Positions 1 to 8,299 of a stretch of DNA of 43,398 nt are shown one piece after another (positions within the stretch are counted from its first letter, which is position 1; each line of letters opens with the position of its first letter). The notes beneath the pieces are model-generated. The model was not told the DNA's origin, made no database searches, and was given only the letters and a program-made list of their open reading frames with translations. The stretch spans positions 1 to 43,398 of the forward strand of contig CAMAZY010000022.1 in the NCBI GenBank assembly GCA_945863885.1. Reading direction: 5' to 3'. A program made the translations under genes and the position numbers. The stretch is from an uncultured Clostridia bacterium (GTDB taxonomy: Bacteria > Bacillota > Clostridia > Oscillospirales > Acutalibacteraceae).

Positions 1-220
1 CAATTTTAACAGCAAACACAAGAGAGAACAAACCACCCTCCACACAACAGTGCGACCACACTTAGTGTTGTCCTGCTACGAAAGAGCGCTTCTTTGCTTA
101 CTTTCTTTCGTAACTGAAAGAAAGTAAGTGCCCGTGCGGCATGAGCACAAGGTAAAGATATAGAAGAAGCTAATCCCAAAAAGTACAAACTAACCATTAA
201 ACAGTTAAACTAAAATTTAC
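1..220. repeat. Long intergenic repeat R1, copy 1 (cut by window edge)
   Basis: This stretch recurs at 20907-21126 with no indels and only two mismatches seen (positions 161 and 205). It contains a perfect 13-bp hairpin (arms CTTACTTTCTTTC and GAAAGAAAGTAAG) around 99-131. The leftward 63-codon frame inside it has no ribosome site and I do not call it a gene. The repeat may continue left of the window. Confidence 0.85.
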
Positions 221-221
221 A

Positions 222-297
222 ACTCGGCTTACGGCTCGGGCTGTCAGGTAGAAGCACAGCACTTTCTATCCCGGGATTGGAGTCGCCATGCGACCGG
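222..297 (-). repeat. Intergenic repeat R2, copy 1
   Basis: Read leftward this matches 20086-20160 and 24910-24990. The shared features are a GTCGCATGGCGACTCC start, a middle GTGCTT, and a CGAGCCGTAAG-like end. Between it and the fba terminator (about 298-391) I see nothing else. Confidence 0.6.
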
Positions 298-391
298 CAT
301 TGCCGTCGTCACACGACAAACTAAAAATTACCCGTGGTCTTTCCGAATCCGTTCCGGCTACCGCCCTTTAACTTTTTTCATCATAACAAAA

Positions 392-423
392 TGACCCGGT
401 CAACTGTTACGCTGACCGGGTCA
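392..423 (-). terminator. Hairpin terminator of fba
   Basis: The 11-bp perfect stem TGACCCGGTCA / TGACCGGGTCA with a 10-nt loop lies 24 bp past the fba stop. The U tract on the leftward side is short (ATTTTGTT). Confidence 0.7.
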
Positions 424-446
424 CAATTTTTTGTATTTTTTTCAGC

Positions 447-1382
447 TTATGCTTTGCCTGCACAGCCGAGAACGGTGTTGATCTTGTGTTCAACCATGCC
501 CTCGATGGCTTCTCTTGCGGGCTTGAGATACTGACGGGGATCGAAGTGATCCGGATGCTCGGCGAAATGCTTTCTGATAGCGGCCGTCATGGCAAGACGA
601 AGGTCGGAGTCGATGTTGATCTTGCAAACCGCCATGGTAGCAGCCTGACGGAGCATATCCTCGGGGATACCGATAGCGTCCGGCATCTGTCCGCCGTACT
701 GGTTGATCTGCTCAACAAATTCGGGGATAACCGAGCTTGCGCCGTGAAGAACGATCGGGAAGCCGGGAAGCTTCTTGGATACTTCTTCAAGAATGTCGAA
801 ACGAAGCTGCGGCTTCTGACCGGGCTTGAACTTGTAAGCGCCGTGGCTTGTGCCGATTGCGATGGCAAGAGAATCAACGCCGGTGCGTGTTACGAAGTCA
901 TAAACCTGCTCGGGATCGGTGAAATGTGCGTTTTCAGCCGAAACATTGACGTCGTCCTCGATGCCGGCAAGCTGACCGAGCTCACCCTCAACAACAACGC
1001 CGTGTGCGTGCGCATAGTCAACGACCTTCTTGGTAAGCGCAACGTTTTCTTCATACGGAAGATGAGAACCGTCGATCATAACCGAGGTAAAGCCGCCGTC
1101 GATGCAGCTTTTGCAGGTTTCGAAGTCCGGGCCGTGGTCAAGATGAAGAGCAATCGGAAGACCGGTTTCGATTTCGGCCGCTTCAACAAGCTTGACAAGA
1201 TAGGTGTGGTTGGCGTAAGCTCTTGCACCCTTTGAAACCTGAAGAATCAAGGGAGCGTTCAGCTTCTTGGCAGCTTCCGTGATACCCTGGATAATTTCCA
1301 TGTTGTTTACGTTGAAAGCGCCGATGGCATAGCCGCCCTTGTAGGCGTCTTCAAACATTTTTTTCGTTGTAACTAAAGGCAT
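447..1382 (-). CDS. fba: Class II fructose-1,6-bisphosphate aldolase
   Basis: Cytoplasmic zinc aldolase of glycolysis/gluconeogenesis, which interconverts fructose-1,6-bisphosphate with glyceraldehyde-3-phosphate and dihydroxyacetone phosphate. The 311-residue product has normal length for the Gram-positive class II family. It shows the expected motifs in order: IGAFNVNN near the N-terminus, LHLDHGPDFE with metal-binding His, VEGELG, AIGTSHGAYKF, VLHGASSV, and KINIDSDLR near the C-terminus. The ATG is preceded by AAAAGGAG at 8-nt spacing, which fixes the start. It has its own consensus promoter (1421-1449) and a terminator (392-423), so it is probably monocistronic and strongly expressed, although read-through from the upstream operon is possible because no terminator is visible there. 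Confidence 0.97.
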   Translation of the reverse strand: MPLVTTKKMFEDAYKGGYAIGAFNVNNMEIIQGITEAAKKLNAPLILQVSKGARAYANHTYLVKLVEAAEIETGLPIALHLDHGPDFETCKSCIDGGFTSVMIDGSHLPYEENVALTKKVVDYAHAHGVVVEGELGQLAGIEDDVNVSAENAHFTDPEQVYDFVTRTGVDSLAIAIGTSHGAYKFKPGQKPQLRFDILEEVSKKLPGFPIVLHGASSVIPEFVEQINQYGGQMPDAIGIPEDMLRQAATMAVCKINIDSDLRLAMTAAIRKHFAEHPDHFDPRQYLKPAREAIEGMVEHKINTVLGCAGKA

Positions 1383-1420
1383 GATAAAAACTCCTTTTCT
1401 TTTACTTTTTTATCTTTGAC

Positions 1421-1449
1421 AGTATACCGCATGACGTGAGTGTTGTCAA
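1421..1449 (-). promoter_or_regulatory. Sigma-A promoter of fba
   Basis: Leftward TTGACA (1444-1449), exactly 17 bp, TATACT (1421-1426). It lies 22 bp past the stop of the preceding gene and 38 bp before the fba start. Confidence 0.9.
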
Positions 1450-1471
1450 GGACAGCAGACTGATTTTTGAC

Positions 1472-3820
1472 TTATGATGCTGACGGGGTATAGACAACCG
1501 TGAAGCAGTGAGAACGGATGCGGCCGTCCATGACCTTGGTCCGGAAATCGTTGCCGCTCATGATGACGCCGCCGACGTTCACCGACGAGACATAACCGAT
1601 ATTTTCGTTGATGGCGGTATCGTGCGAAATGATCGAGATCCACGTTGCCGGGTCGCCGCTGCAGGAAATGCCGAGGTTCTTTGATTCGGCAAGCGACTTG
1701 AATTCGTCGCTCGTCATCGTGACAACGGTTTTAAAGTCTTTTACACTGCTTTCGTCCGGGCTCGGTCTTCCGCCGGCAAGGTAAGTAAGCTCAACACCGT
1801 TTGTCTGGTTGCCCCAGACGTTCCGGTACGAGGTGGTTTTGCCGGCACTTGTTGCGTGGAACGGTGTCAGAGCGGTTTCGCCCTGTGCATTGGCGGCAAT
1901 GTAAAAGCCGTTTTTGATAATTTCATCGACAACGGAATACATTTTTTCGCTGGCACCGGTTTTATAGGCAACGTGGTTTTCGTTGAGCTGATAGCCGTAA
2001 TACCTGGCAAAGGTATAAATCGCAATTGCCTGCGCCTTTAACGCTTCGTGGTTAAAGGAGTCGCCCATTTCGGCGGCGAGAGCACCGGCAAGGAAATCTC
2101 TTGTTGAATAGTCAGAGCCCTTGTAGTTGATCTTTTCAGGATAGGTGTCGCCGCTTACAAGAATTGCACCGTAGTAGTAATTCGCAAGAATTTCGGCGAA
2201 GCTTTTTCCCTGTGCGGCAAGAGCGTTGGCTCCCGTCTGACTGAGTCCGACACCGTGGCCGTAGCCGAACACATAAAACGTAAACGTACCCTTGGTGGAA
2301 GAAACAACCGGAGCGGTTGTCGCAACCGAAATATCTGCTGCGGTGGGTTCCGCCGCCGGAGCGAAAATAGCGTCCGAGGTTCCTGCGGTCGGTGTCTGAC
2401 CGGAGGGAGAAGTTCCGAACATATCCGGGGTTTGTGCGGTTGTTCCGAAAATGTCGGCGACCGTTGTCTGATCGGTTGGAAGAAGAACCTGATTGACCGG
2501 AGCCGTAGTTGTGTCTTTGTCCGACCGTCCGCCGGAGGCAATACTCGTCAAAATGATGATCGGGCTGATGATCGCAATGGCGAAAATAATCACCGCAAAG
2601 GCAATCATGCCTTTCGAAAGCTTCTTTTCTTCGCCTTTTTCGCCGCCGTTTGAAACGTTCTCTTCGTCAAGGGAAAGGGACGAGGCAATCGCATCAACCT
2701 TCTGACATACCGTTTCAGAAAGTACGGTTACGCAGTGCGGAAGCAGAAGCTGAGCGTCCTCATAGTTGACGGTATTGATTTTCTTGGCCTTTGCGCCCTT
2801 CTGGTCGGCAATCGCAACAAAGGCAAAGTAGTTTGTTGTTCCATCCTCGTTTTCGCTTGTGTACACGTCGGAAATGGCGGCGCCGAAATCGCTGTCGGTG
2901 TTGCGCATCGCCTCCCGGGCAAAGCGGATTGTTTTTGCGGAAATACTTTCTTTTTCCTTCGGCTCGGCGGACTGTTCGTCCGAAGACGATGCCTCGCTTT
3001 CGGGTAAAACGCTTTCGGGTAAAACGCTTTCGGACGGTTCTTCGTCGGGAGAGGAGACCTCTTGCTCATCGGTTTCCTCTTTGTCCTGCTCCGGTTCCGT
3101 CTCGTCGATAATTTCAACGAAGTTCACCACATCGCTCAGTCCGTCAATCTTGTCGTAAAGATTGTAGATCCACATCGTCGCTTCGCCCGTAGCGATCGCA
3201 AGCCGTCTGTCAAGCTGCATGAGGGAGTAAACCATCTTGCTGACCGGTTCCGAAAAGTCATAGGGATTTTCGGCCTTATCGGAATCCGAAGTCGGCTCGG
3301 TTCCTTTTTCTTCGGTCGGTTCCGGTTCGGCGGGTTTCGGGTCAAGACAGTTGTCGATGAAGCTTAAAAGGATAGTATCAAGCCGTGAAAAATCAAGCGG
3401 TATATATGTCAGTCTGCCGTTTAAGGCGTTTACGGAAAATCCGCTGTAAAGTCCGTCCGGGCTTATGTGACAGGTGCTGTTTTCGGCTATGGTACACATC
3501 GCCTGCATATCAAAGCTGTTGTCCTGATTGTCACAGGACATAGCGATACTCTGGGCAATTTCCGGACAGGAGTACGAGGACAGCGCAAGAGCGGATAAAA
3601 GCTCCTTTTTCATCGCATTATAGCCGGACGGTTCCGCCGCAACGATAACCTCGTCTCCGGCGCTCAGATAAGTGTCAACGGCATAAAACAGAGCCTCTTG
3701 TGTCGGATAGCTGAGAATGTTTTCGTCTGTCATCGAAAAGCGTTCTAAAGACAGGCATATTTTATATACCGCATCAGAAGAAAACGCAGACAGATTTTCA
3801 AGCGTTAATAGTCTAATCAT
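1472..3820 (-). CDS. Membrane protein: CinA-like cytoplasmic region, TM helix, permuted SpoIID ectodomain
   Basis: A 782-residue product counted from the ATG at 3818-3820; a TTG nine codons upstream is also open but has no ribosome site. Residues about 1-160 look like a worn MoCF/CinA N-terminal domain, and about 200-375 like a CinA C-terminal domain carrying a Glu/Ser-rich insertion. A transmembrane helix lies near 405-428, then a Thr/Pro linker, then a SpoIID/LytB domain (511-782). SpoIID proteins are lytic transglycosylases acting on denuded glycan. The catalytic Glu is in AAEM (584), followed by EALKAQAIA and FHATSAGKTTS. The GHGVGLSQ block, normally C-terminal, comes before the catalytic part (521 on), so the domain is circularly permuted. 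It is the last gene of the nifS operon, 96 bp after the sortase stop. The SpoIID assignment is strong; the CinA resemblance is by eye. Confidence 0.85.
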   Translation of the reverse strand: MIRLLTLENLSAFSSDAVYKICLSLERFSMTDENILSYPTQEALFYAVDTYLSAGDEVIVAAEPSGYNAMKKELLSALALSSYSCPEIAQSIAMSCDNQDNSFDMQAMCTIAENSTCHISPDGLYSGFSVNALNGRLTYIPLDFSRLDTILLSFIDNCLDPKPAEPEPTEEKGTEPTSDSDKAENPYDFSEPVSKMVYSLMQLDRRLAIATGEATMWIYNLYDKIDGLSDVVNFVEIIDETEPEQDKEETDEQEVSSPDEEPSESVLPESVLPESEASSSDEQSAEPKEKESISAKTIRFAREAMRNTDSDFGAAISDVYTSENEDGTTNYFAFVAIADQKGAKAKKINTVNYEDAQLLLPHCVTVLSETVCQKVDAIASSLSLDEENVSNGGEKGEEKKLSKGMIAFAVIIFAIAIISPIIILTSIASGGRSDKDTTTAPVNQVLLPTDQTTVADIFGTTAQTPDMFGTSPSGQTPTAGTSDAIFAPAAEPTAADISVATTAPVVSSTKGTFTFYVFGYGHGVGLSQTGANALAAQGKSFAEILANYYYGAILVSGDTYPEKINYKGSDYSTRDFLAGALAAEMGDSFNHEALKAQAIAIYTFARYYGYQLNENHVAYKTGASEKMYSVVDEIIKNGFYIAANAQGETALTPFHATSAGKTTSYRNVWGNQTNGVELTYLAGGRPSPDESSVKDFKTVVTMTSDEFKSLAESKNLGISCSGDPATWISIISHDTAINENIGYVSSVNVGGVIMSGNDFRTKVMDGRIRSHCFTVVYTPSAS

Positions 3821-3916
3821 ATTTTCAATCCCGGAAACAGGGGACAAAATATCGTGTTGTGTCCGTGCTGTTCCGTCCTTTCTTCATATTTTACGCCGAT
3901 TCGGTCTGAAAACGAA

Positions 3917-5794
3917 TCAGCCGACCTGCCACTGCGAGGCGTTGGCATAAGGATTCTTTTGCTTTTTCTTGTCATAATATGCCTGGGGATATCTCGGATT
4001 GTTGTTGACGGAAGAACGGCTTACGTCAACCTCTTCGCTTTCTCCCTGCCGTACAAGTCTTGCAACAACAACAAATCGTGCGTCTTCAAATTCATGAGAG
4101 CAGGTGGAAAGGGTTAAAATCTTATCCGACGGCAACACGTCAACGCCCGTGTCATAAAGTGAACGCTGCATCAGCTCGTTGAGATAAGCGGCATATCGTT
4201 CTTCGGTCGAAAGGGAGGTGAAATAGTACCGGAAGATAAAGCCGTTGTCGTCTTCTTCGTATGCGTTCGTGATGAAAGCGGCGATGACCTTCCATTTATA
4301 ATCCTGATAAAGCGTATTGAAGGTGATGACCGGTGCTTTTTTAAAGCCGTCGATTGTTTTATACTTGTCGAGCGCACCGAAAACGGTTCCGTCGTTCATA
4401 TGGTGACCGAAAATAACCGTGTTGGTGTCGAGCGTTTCAATATTATTGAAATGCGTCACAAACGGACAGCCGTATTTGGTGCTTTGTCCGTAAAAATTCT
4501 TGGAAAGGTATTTTTCGTCGTCCGTTGTCTGAACGACCGGGAGGTTCAGACCGACGCCCTCGGCGCTGAGATAGCCGACGAAATCCTGATTTGTTGCGTA
4601 AAGCTTGGCATATTTCAGCTGAAGATTCGGCGGAAATACAACGTTCGGATACTCGGCTTTGATCTGTGCCCACTGTTCTTCGGGTGTAAGTGCTCTTGTG
4701 GTCGGAGCGGCTGTTGTCGTCTTATCCTTGGATTTTGTTGTTTTTTCGGTCTTGTCGGGTTTCTTTTTCGTTGTTGTTTCGGGGACATCAATAATGAGAT
4801 TGGAAATCTCCGCTTCCAGATTCTGGTTATCCTTATGGAGCTTGTATTCTCTGATGAGGACGCCGCTTGCAACAACGATGGCAACAAGAGAAACCGTCAG
4901 CACAATCGTCCGGATAATATCGGAAACCTTTTTCTTCTTCTTTTTCGGCTTTTCGGGTTCTTCTACATCGGTCGAAGTAAAGCTTGCCCGATTGTATGCG
5001 TCCGTGTTGACAGACTGCCCGTAGGAGGGTCTTATAACTTGCGGCTGCGTCGGATAAATCGGGTTGACAGGACCTTTCTGACCGGCTGACTGCCGTATCG
5101 GCGGCGCAAAAGCACTGCCCGTCGGTGTTCTTGACGATCCCGATGCACCGGGTCGGATGACCGGAGGTGTTTGCGCTTTCGGCTTCGGTACGGACGGGTT
5201 CGGAAGCTCAGGAAGATCGTCGCCGTCGATATCGACCTCGGCAATACTGAAGCTGTCGCCGAAATCCGTCATTTTAACTGAGGAGGGAGAACGCTCAACG
5301 GTCTGATTTTCGATATCGAAAAGCTCGTCGTCGTCATAAAAGCTCTTTCTTCTTTCCTCGTCCGGATCCGGTTCGGAAAGGAGAAAACGCTCGGTGCCTT
5401 CGGGCGCGTTTCTGTCGTCGAAGTCCTCGCTCTGATAAAGAATCCGCTTGCCGGTATCATTCGGCTGCTGCGGCTGTTTGGCGGCAGGGGGCTCGCTGTT
5501 ATTCTGAGCGGCAGGAGCGGGTGCGGGCGGATTGGCGGCAGACATCTGAGACAAAAACTGACCGAAAAGAGCGGCAATTTGTTCCGGCGTAAGATTCGGC
5601 ATGGCTGTGCCGGGGTTTACCGGCGGAGATGAAGCCGGCTGTGGGTTTTCCGCCGCTTTGACGAAGAGACTGTCACTGTTTTGCGGCGGCAGATGATTCG
5701 GTTTTTCGTTCGCATCGTCGGAAAGAGGAGCGCTTCCGCTTGAGATATCTTCCATGTTGCTGCGGTCATTACCGTCTTCGTAAATATTCTTCAT
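3917..5794 (-). CDS. Class B-type sortase with long disordered cytoplasmic region
   Basis: Sortases are membrane transpeptidases that cut a C-terminal sorting signal and attach the protein to cell-wall peptide or to a pilin. The product is 625 residues. Residues 1-285 are a Pro/Gln/Asp-rich low-complexity tail, followed by a Lys run (283-289) and one transmembrane helix (about 292-314), a Thr/Lys linker, and the sortase domain (about 370-585). Visible catalytic residues are His in IFGHHMNDG (464/465), Cys565 in TLSTC and Arg573 in DARFVVV. TLSTC and the spacing fit class B. Family members are usually 230-300 residues, so the cytoplasmic tail is unusually long. The start has AAGGA at 9 nt. It follows cinA by 12 bp. 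No LPXTG or NPQTN-type substrate is encoded in the window. Confidence 0.92.
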   Translation of the reverse strand: MKNIYEDGNDRSNMEDISSGSAPLSDDANEKPNHLPPQNSDSLFVKAAENPQPASSPPVNPGTAMPNLTPEQIAALFGQFLSQMSAANPPAPAPAAQNNSEPPAAKQPQQPNDTGKRILYQSEDFDDRNAPEGTERFLLSEPDPDEERRKSFYDDDELFDIENQTVERSPSSVKMTDFGDSFSIAEVDIDGDDLPELPNPSVPKPKAQTPPVIRPGASGSSRTPTGSAFAPPIRQSAGQKGPVNPIYPTQPQVIRPSYGQSVNTDAYNRASFTSTDVEEPEKPKKKKKKVSDIIRTIVLTVSLVAIVVASGVLIREYKLHKDNQNLEAEISNLIIDVPETTTKKKPDKTEKTTKSKDKTTTAAPTTRALTPEEQWAQIKAEYPNVVFPPNLQLKYAKLYATNQDFVGYLSAEGVGLNLPVVQTTDDEKYLSKNFYGQSTKYGCPFVTHFNNIETLDTNTVIFGHHMNDGTVFGALDKYKTIDGFKKAPVITFNTLYQDYKWKVIAAFITNAYEEDDNGFIFRYYFTSLSTEERYAAYLNELMQRSLYDTGVDVLPSDKILTLSTCSHEFEDARFVVVARLVRQGESEEVDVSRSSVNNNPRYPQAYYDKKKQKNPYANASQWQVG

Positions 5795-5806
5795 GCTTCG
5801 TTTCCT

Positions 5807-7102
5807 TTAAAAATTACTGATATAGTCGTCGGCGTCAACACTGCCCCCGGGCATTTCCGGGTAGGACAGGGCAAAAAGCCGAAGCAGATTGATGGCGTTT
5901 GAGGCACTTGCCGTGCGGTTATATTCCCGGCACGAGTCGCCCGACTGTCGTAAGTGAAGTTCAATAACCTTGACTTTTTTTCCGTCGGAAAGCCCTAAGT
6001 AAACGAGTCCGACGGGCTTATCCGTGCTGTCGCTTAAAGGACCTGCGATTCCCGTGACGGAAACCGCCGCATCGGCGCCCGAAAGCCGGACGGCACCGAG
6101 AGCCATTTCGGCGGCGACAACTGCGCTTACGGCTCCGTATTGTTGAAGATGCTCTTTTTTAACGCCGAGCACCTGTTCTTTGATTTCGTTGGCGTAGGCG
6201 GTCACACCGCAGGTGAAAACGGCGGACGAGCCGGAGATGTCGGTAAGCCGCTTGGAGACAAGCCCGGCGGTACATGATTCGGCAGTTGCTACGGTCAGAC
6301 CTTTTTGTTTTAACAGCTCGACCGTCGCTTCTTCAATACTTTCGCTGTCGATTCCGTAAACATAGCCGTCAAGCCTTTCTTCGATTTCTTCCATAACAGG
6401 CTTTAAAAGTGCTTCGGCTTCTTCTTCGCTGTCGGCTTTGGCGGTGACCCGTAAAAGAGCCTCTGCGCTTTTTGCGTACGGGGCGACGGTAGGGTTGCGC
6501 ATGTCAAGTAAATCGAGCACCTTTTGCGCCATGGCACTTTCGCCGATTCCGAACGTGCGGATATTGTGCGATTTAATCACGCCGTCGGAAAATTTCTTGA
6601 TATACGGTACCACGCCGTCCTCAAACATCGGCTTCATTTCGCCCGGAGGACCGGGGAGCACGATGATGATTTTGCCGTCCTTTTCCATGATACAGCCGGG
6701 AGCCGTACCGTTTTTATTTTCGAGTATGATGCTGTCTTTCGGCATCAGAGCCTGCTTGGCGTTTGATGACGGCATCGTGAGTTTTTTCGATTGGAAATAG
6801 TCTTCAATTTTGGAAAGGCTGTCTTTATCCTCAACAAGCGGAATTCCGAAATACCCGGCGCAGACCTCTTTCGTCAGGTCGTCGGGCGTCGGCCCTAAGC
6901 CTCCGGTTGTGATAACCATGTCGCTTTTTTGAAAAGCGAGGTCAAGAGTATCGAGAAGCCGTTGTTCATTGTCGCCGACGGTATGCTGAAACATGACGCT
7001 TATGCCGTTGTCCGCAAGGCGGCGGGCAAGATACTGCGCATTGGTGTTCACGATATCGCCCAACAGAATTTCGGTTCCGACCGAGATAAGCTCACATTTC
7101 AT
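5807..7102 (-). CDS. cinA: CinA: MoCF domain plus NMN deamidase-type C-terminal domain
   Basis: The 431-residue protein is full length. The N-terminal molybdopterin-binding-like domain starts CELISVGTEILLGDIVNTNAQYL, with TTGGLGPTPDDLT and LPGPPGEM. The C-terminal domain carries ATAESCTAGL and VTGIAGP, the signature of CinA/PncC nicotinamide-nucleotide amidohydrolases. In this family the protein repairs or salvages NAD-related nucleotides; in some species it is competence-induced. I chose ATG 7100-7102, preceded by AAGGAAGAAAGG; an in-frame TTG at 7127 would overlap thiI and has no ribosome site. It lies 23 bp after thiI and 12 bp before the sortase. The next-but-one gene carries a region that looks like a decayed copy of this protein. 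Confidence 0.95.
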   Translation of the reverse strand: MKCELISVGTEILLGDIVNTNAQYLARRLADNGISVMFQHTVGDNEQRLLDTLDLAFQKSDMVITTGGLGPTPDDLTKEVCAGYFGIPLVEDKDSLSKIEDYFQSKKLTMPSSNAKQALMPKDSIILENKNGTAPGCIMEKDGKIIIVLPGPPGEMKPMFEDGVVPYIKKFSDGVIKSHNIRTFGIGESAMAQKVLDLLDMRNPTVAPYAKSAEALLRVTAKADSEEEAEALLKPVMEEIEERLDGYVYGIDSESIEEATVELLKQKGLTVATAESCTAGLVSKRLTDISGSSAVFTCGVTAYANEIKEQVLGVKKEHLQQYGAVSAVVAAEMALGAVRLSGADAAVSVTGIAGPLSDSTDKPVGLVYLGLSDGKKVKVIELHLRQSGDSCREYNRTASASNAINLLRLFALSYPEMPGGSVDADDYISNF

Positions 7103-7125
7103 TTGCCTTTCTTCCTTTCTTAAAA

Positions 7126-8295
7126 TCAATCTACGGATTGGTATCGGGTGTCAGTGATTGCCTTTTCGATGAGCGGCGCAAAATCAAACGCCGCTTCGGC
7201 TTTTTCGATGTATTCGAGTTCGGGTCTCGTTCTCGGGTGCTTCGGCGTAAAGACCGTACAGCAGTCCTCAAAGGGGAGAAGCGAGGTTTCGAACGTGTCG
7301 ATTTTTCTTGCGATGGTGACGATTTCTTCCTTGTCCATGCCGATGAGCGGACGGAAAACCGGCATCGTGCACACGGCGTCGGTACAGGCAAGCGCACCGA
7401 TGGTCTGCGATGCGACCTGACCTAAGCTTTCGCCGGTGATAAGCGCCTTACAGTTGTCCTTTTCGGCAAGCCGCAAAGCAATCCGCATCATCATGCGCCT
7501 CATGATAATGGTGAAAAGCTCCTCGGGACAGTTGTCCTTGATGGCCTCCTGAATTTCGGTAAAGGGAACGACCATAAAATTGATTCTGCCGCTGTAACGG
7601 GCGACAATCGAGGCAAGCTGTCTGACCTTCATTTCAGCTCTCTTACTCGTGTACGGTTCGGCGGCGAAGTGGATTGCATCAAGCGTCAGCCCTCTTTTTG
7701 CCATCATATAGCCGGCGACGGGACTGTCAATACCGCCGGAAATGAGAAGTGCCGCTCTGCCCGATGAGCCGACAGGCATACCGCCTGCGCCTTTGAGCTG
7801 ATTGCCGTGGATGAAGACGTTTTTGTCCCGGACTTCCACGGTGACGATGATATCGGGATTGTGCACGTCCACCGTAAGCGACGGAATCTTCGAAAGAAGG
7901 AAGCCGCCGACCTCACGGCAGATTTCGGGACTTGTCAGGGCGAACTTCTTGTCACTGCGCTTGGCGTTGACCTTAAAGGTTTTCGCTTGCCTCAGTTCAT
8001 CAGCAAGCACCTCGAGCGTATCTTCCTTGATTTTTCCGATGTCCTTTTCGCTGACTCCTGCGACCGAAAAGCCTACGATGCCGAAAACACGGCCGACCCG
8101 TTCGACCGCTTCGTCAAAATCGACATTTCCGTCAAGCGGTTCGGCGATAATGGTGGACTGCGATTTGATAAATTTGAACTCTCCCAAAGGAGAAAGCCTG
8201 CGTTTCAGGTTTTTGACCAACATATCTTCAAAGGTCGAGCGGTTGAGTCCTTTCAGAACCAGCTCGCCGTTTTTTATCAGGATAACTTTTTTCAT
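7126..8295 (-). CDS. thiI: ThiI, tRNA 4-thiouridine sulfurtransferase (no rhodanese domain)
   Basis: Adenylates U8 of tRNA through a PP-loop and inserts sulfur to make 4-thiouridine; it can also supply sulfur for thiazole synthesis. The 389 residues comprise a ferredoxin-like/THUMP N-terminal region (about 1-165), the PP-loop SGGIDSP (186-192) and EDCCTVFTPKHP (Cys345/346). The C-terminal rhodanese domain of the E. coli protein is absent, as in Bacillus, where a dedicated NifS-type desulfurase delivers sulfur directly. The gene immediately upstream is such a desulfurase (4-bp gap), which supports the pairing. ATG 8293-8295 is chosen over a longer upstream frame because the homologous start MKKVILIKNGELVLKG begins there; GAAGGA lies 12 nt away, inside the end of the preceding gene. 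Confidence 0.95.
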   Translation of the reverse strand: MKKVILIKNGELVLKGLNRSTFEDMLVKNLKRRLSPLGEFKFIKSQSTIIAEPLDGNVDFDEAVERVGRVFGIVGFSVAGVSEKDIGKIKEDTLEVLADELRQAKTFKVNAKRSDKKFALTSPEICREVGGFLLSKIPSLTVDVHNPDIIVTVEVRDKNVFIHGNQLKGAGGMPVGSSGRAALLISGGIDSPVAGYMMAKRGLTLDAIHFAAEPYTSKRAEMKVRQLASIVARYSGRINFMVVPFTEIQEAIKDNCPEELFTIIMRRMMMRIALRLAEKDNCKALITGESLGQVASQTIGALACTDAVCTMPVFRPLIGMDKEEIVTIARKIDTFETSLLPFEDCCTVFTPKHPRTRPELEYIEKAEAAFDFAPLIEKAITDTRYQSVD

Positions 8296-8299
8296 AATT

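Noticed and set aside
6-197. Leftward 63-codon frame repeated almost identically at 20912-21103
   Set aside because: It lies wholly in the R1 repeat, crosses a perfect hairpin and has no ribosome site; its conservation is explained by the repeat.
486-1235. Long rightward frame opposite fba (and similar antisense frames opposite many genes)
   Set aside because: The opposite strand encodes clear aldolase; these frames come from codon bias and have no family-like features.
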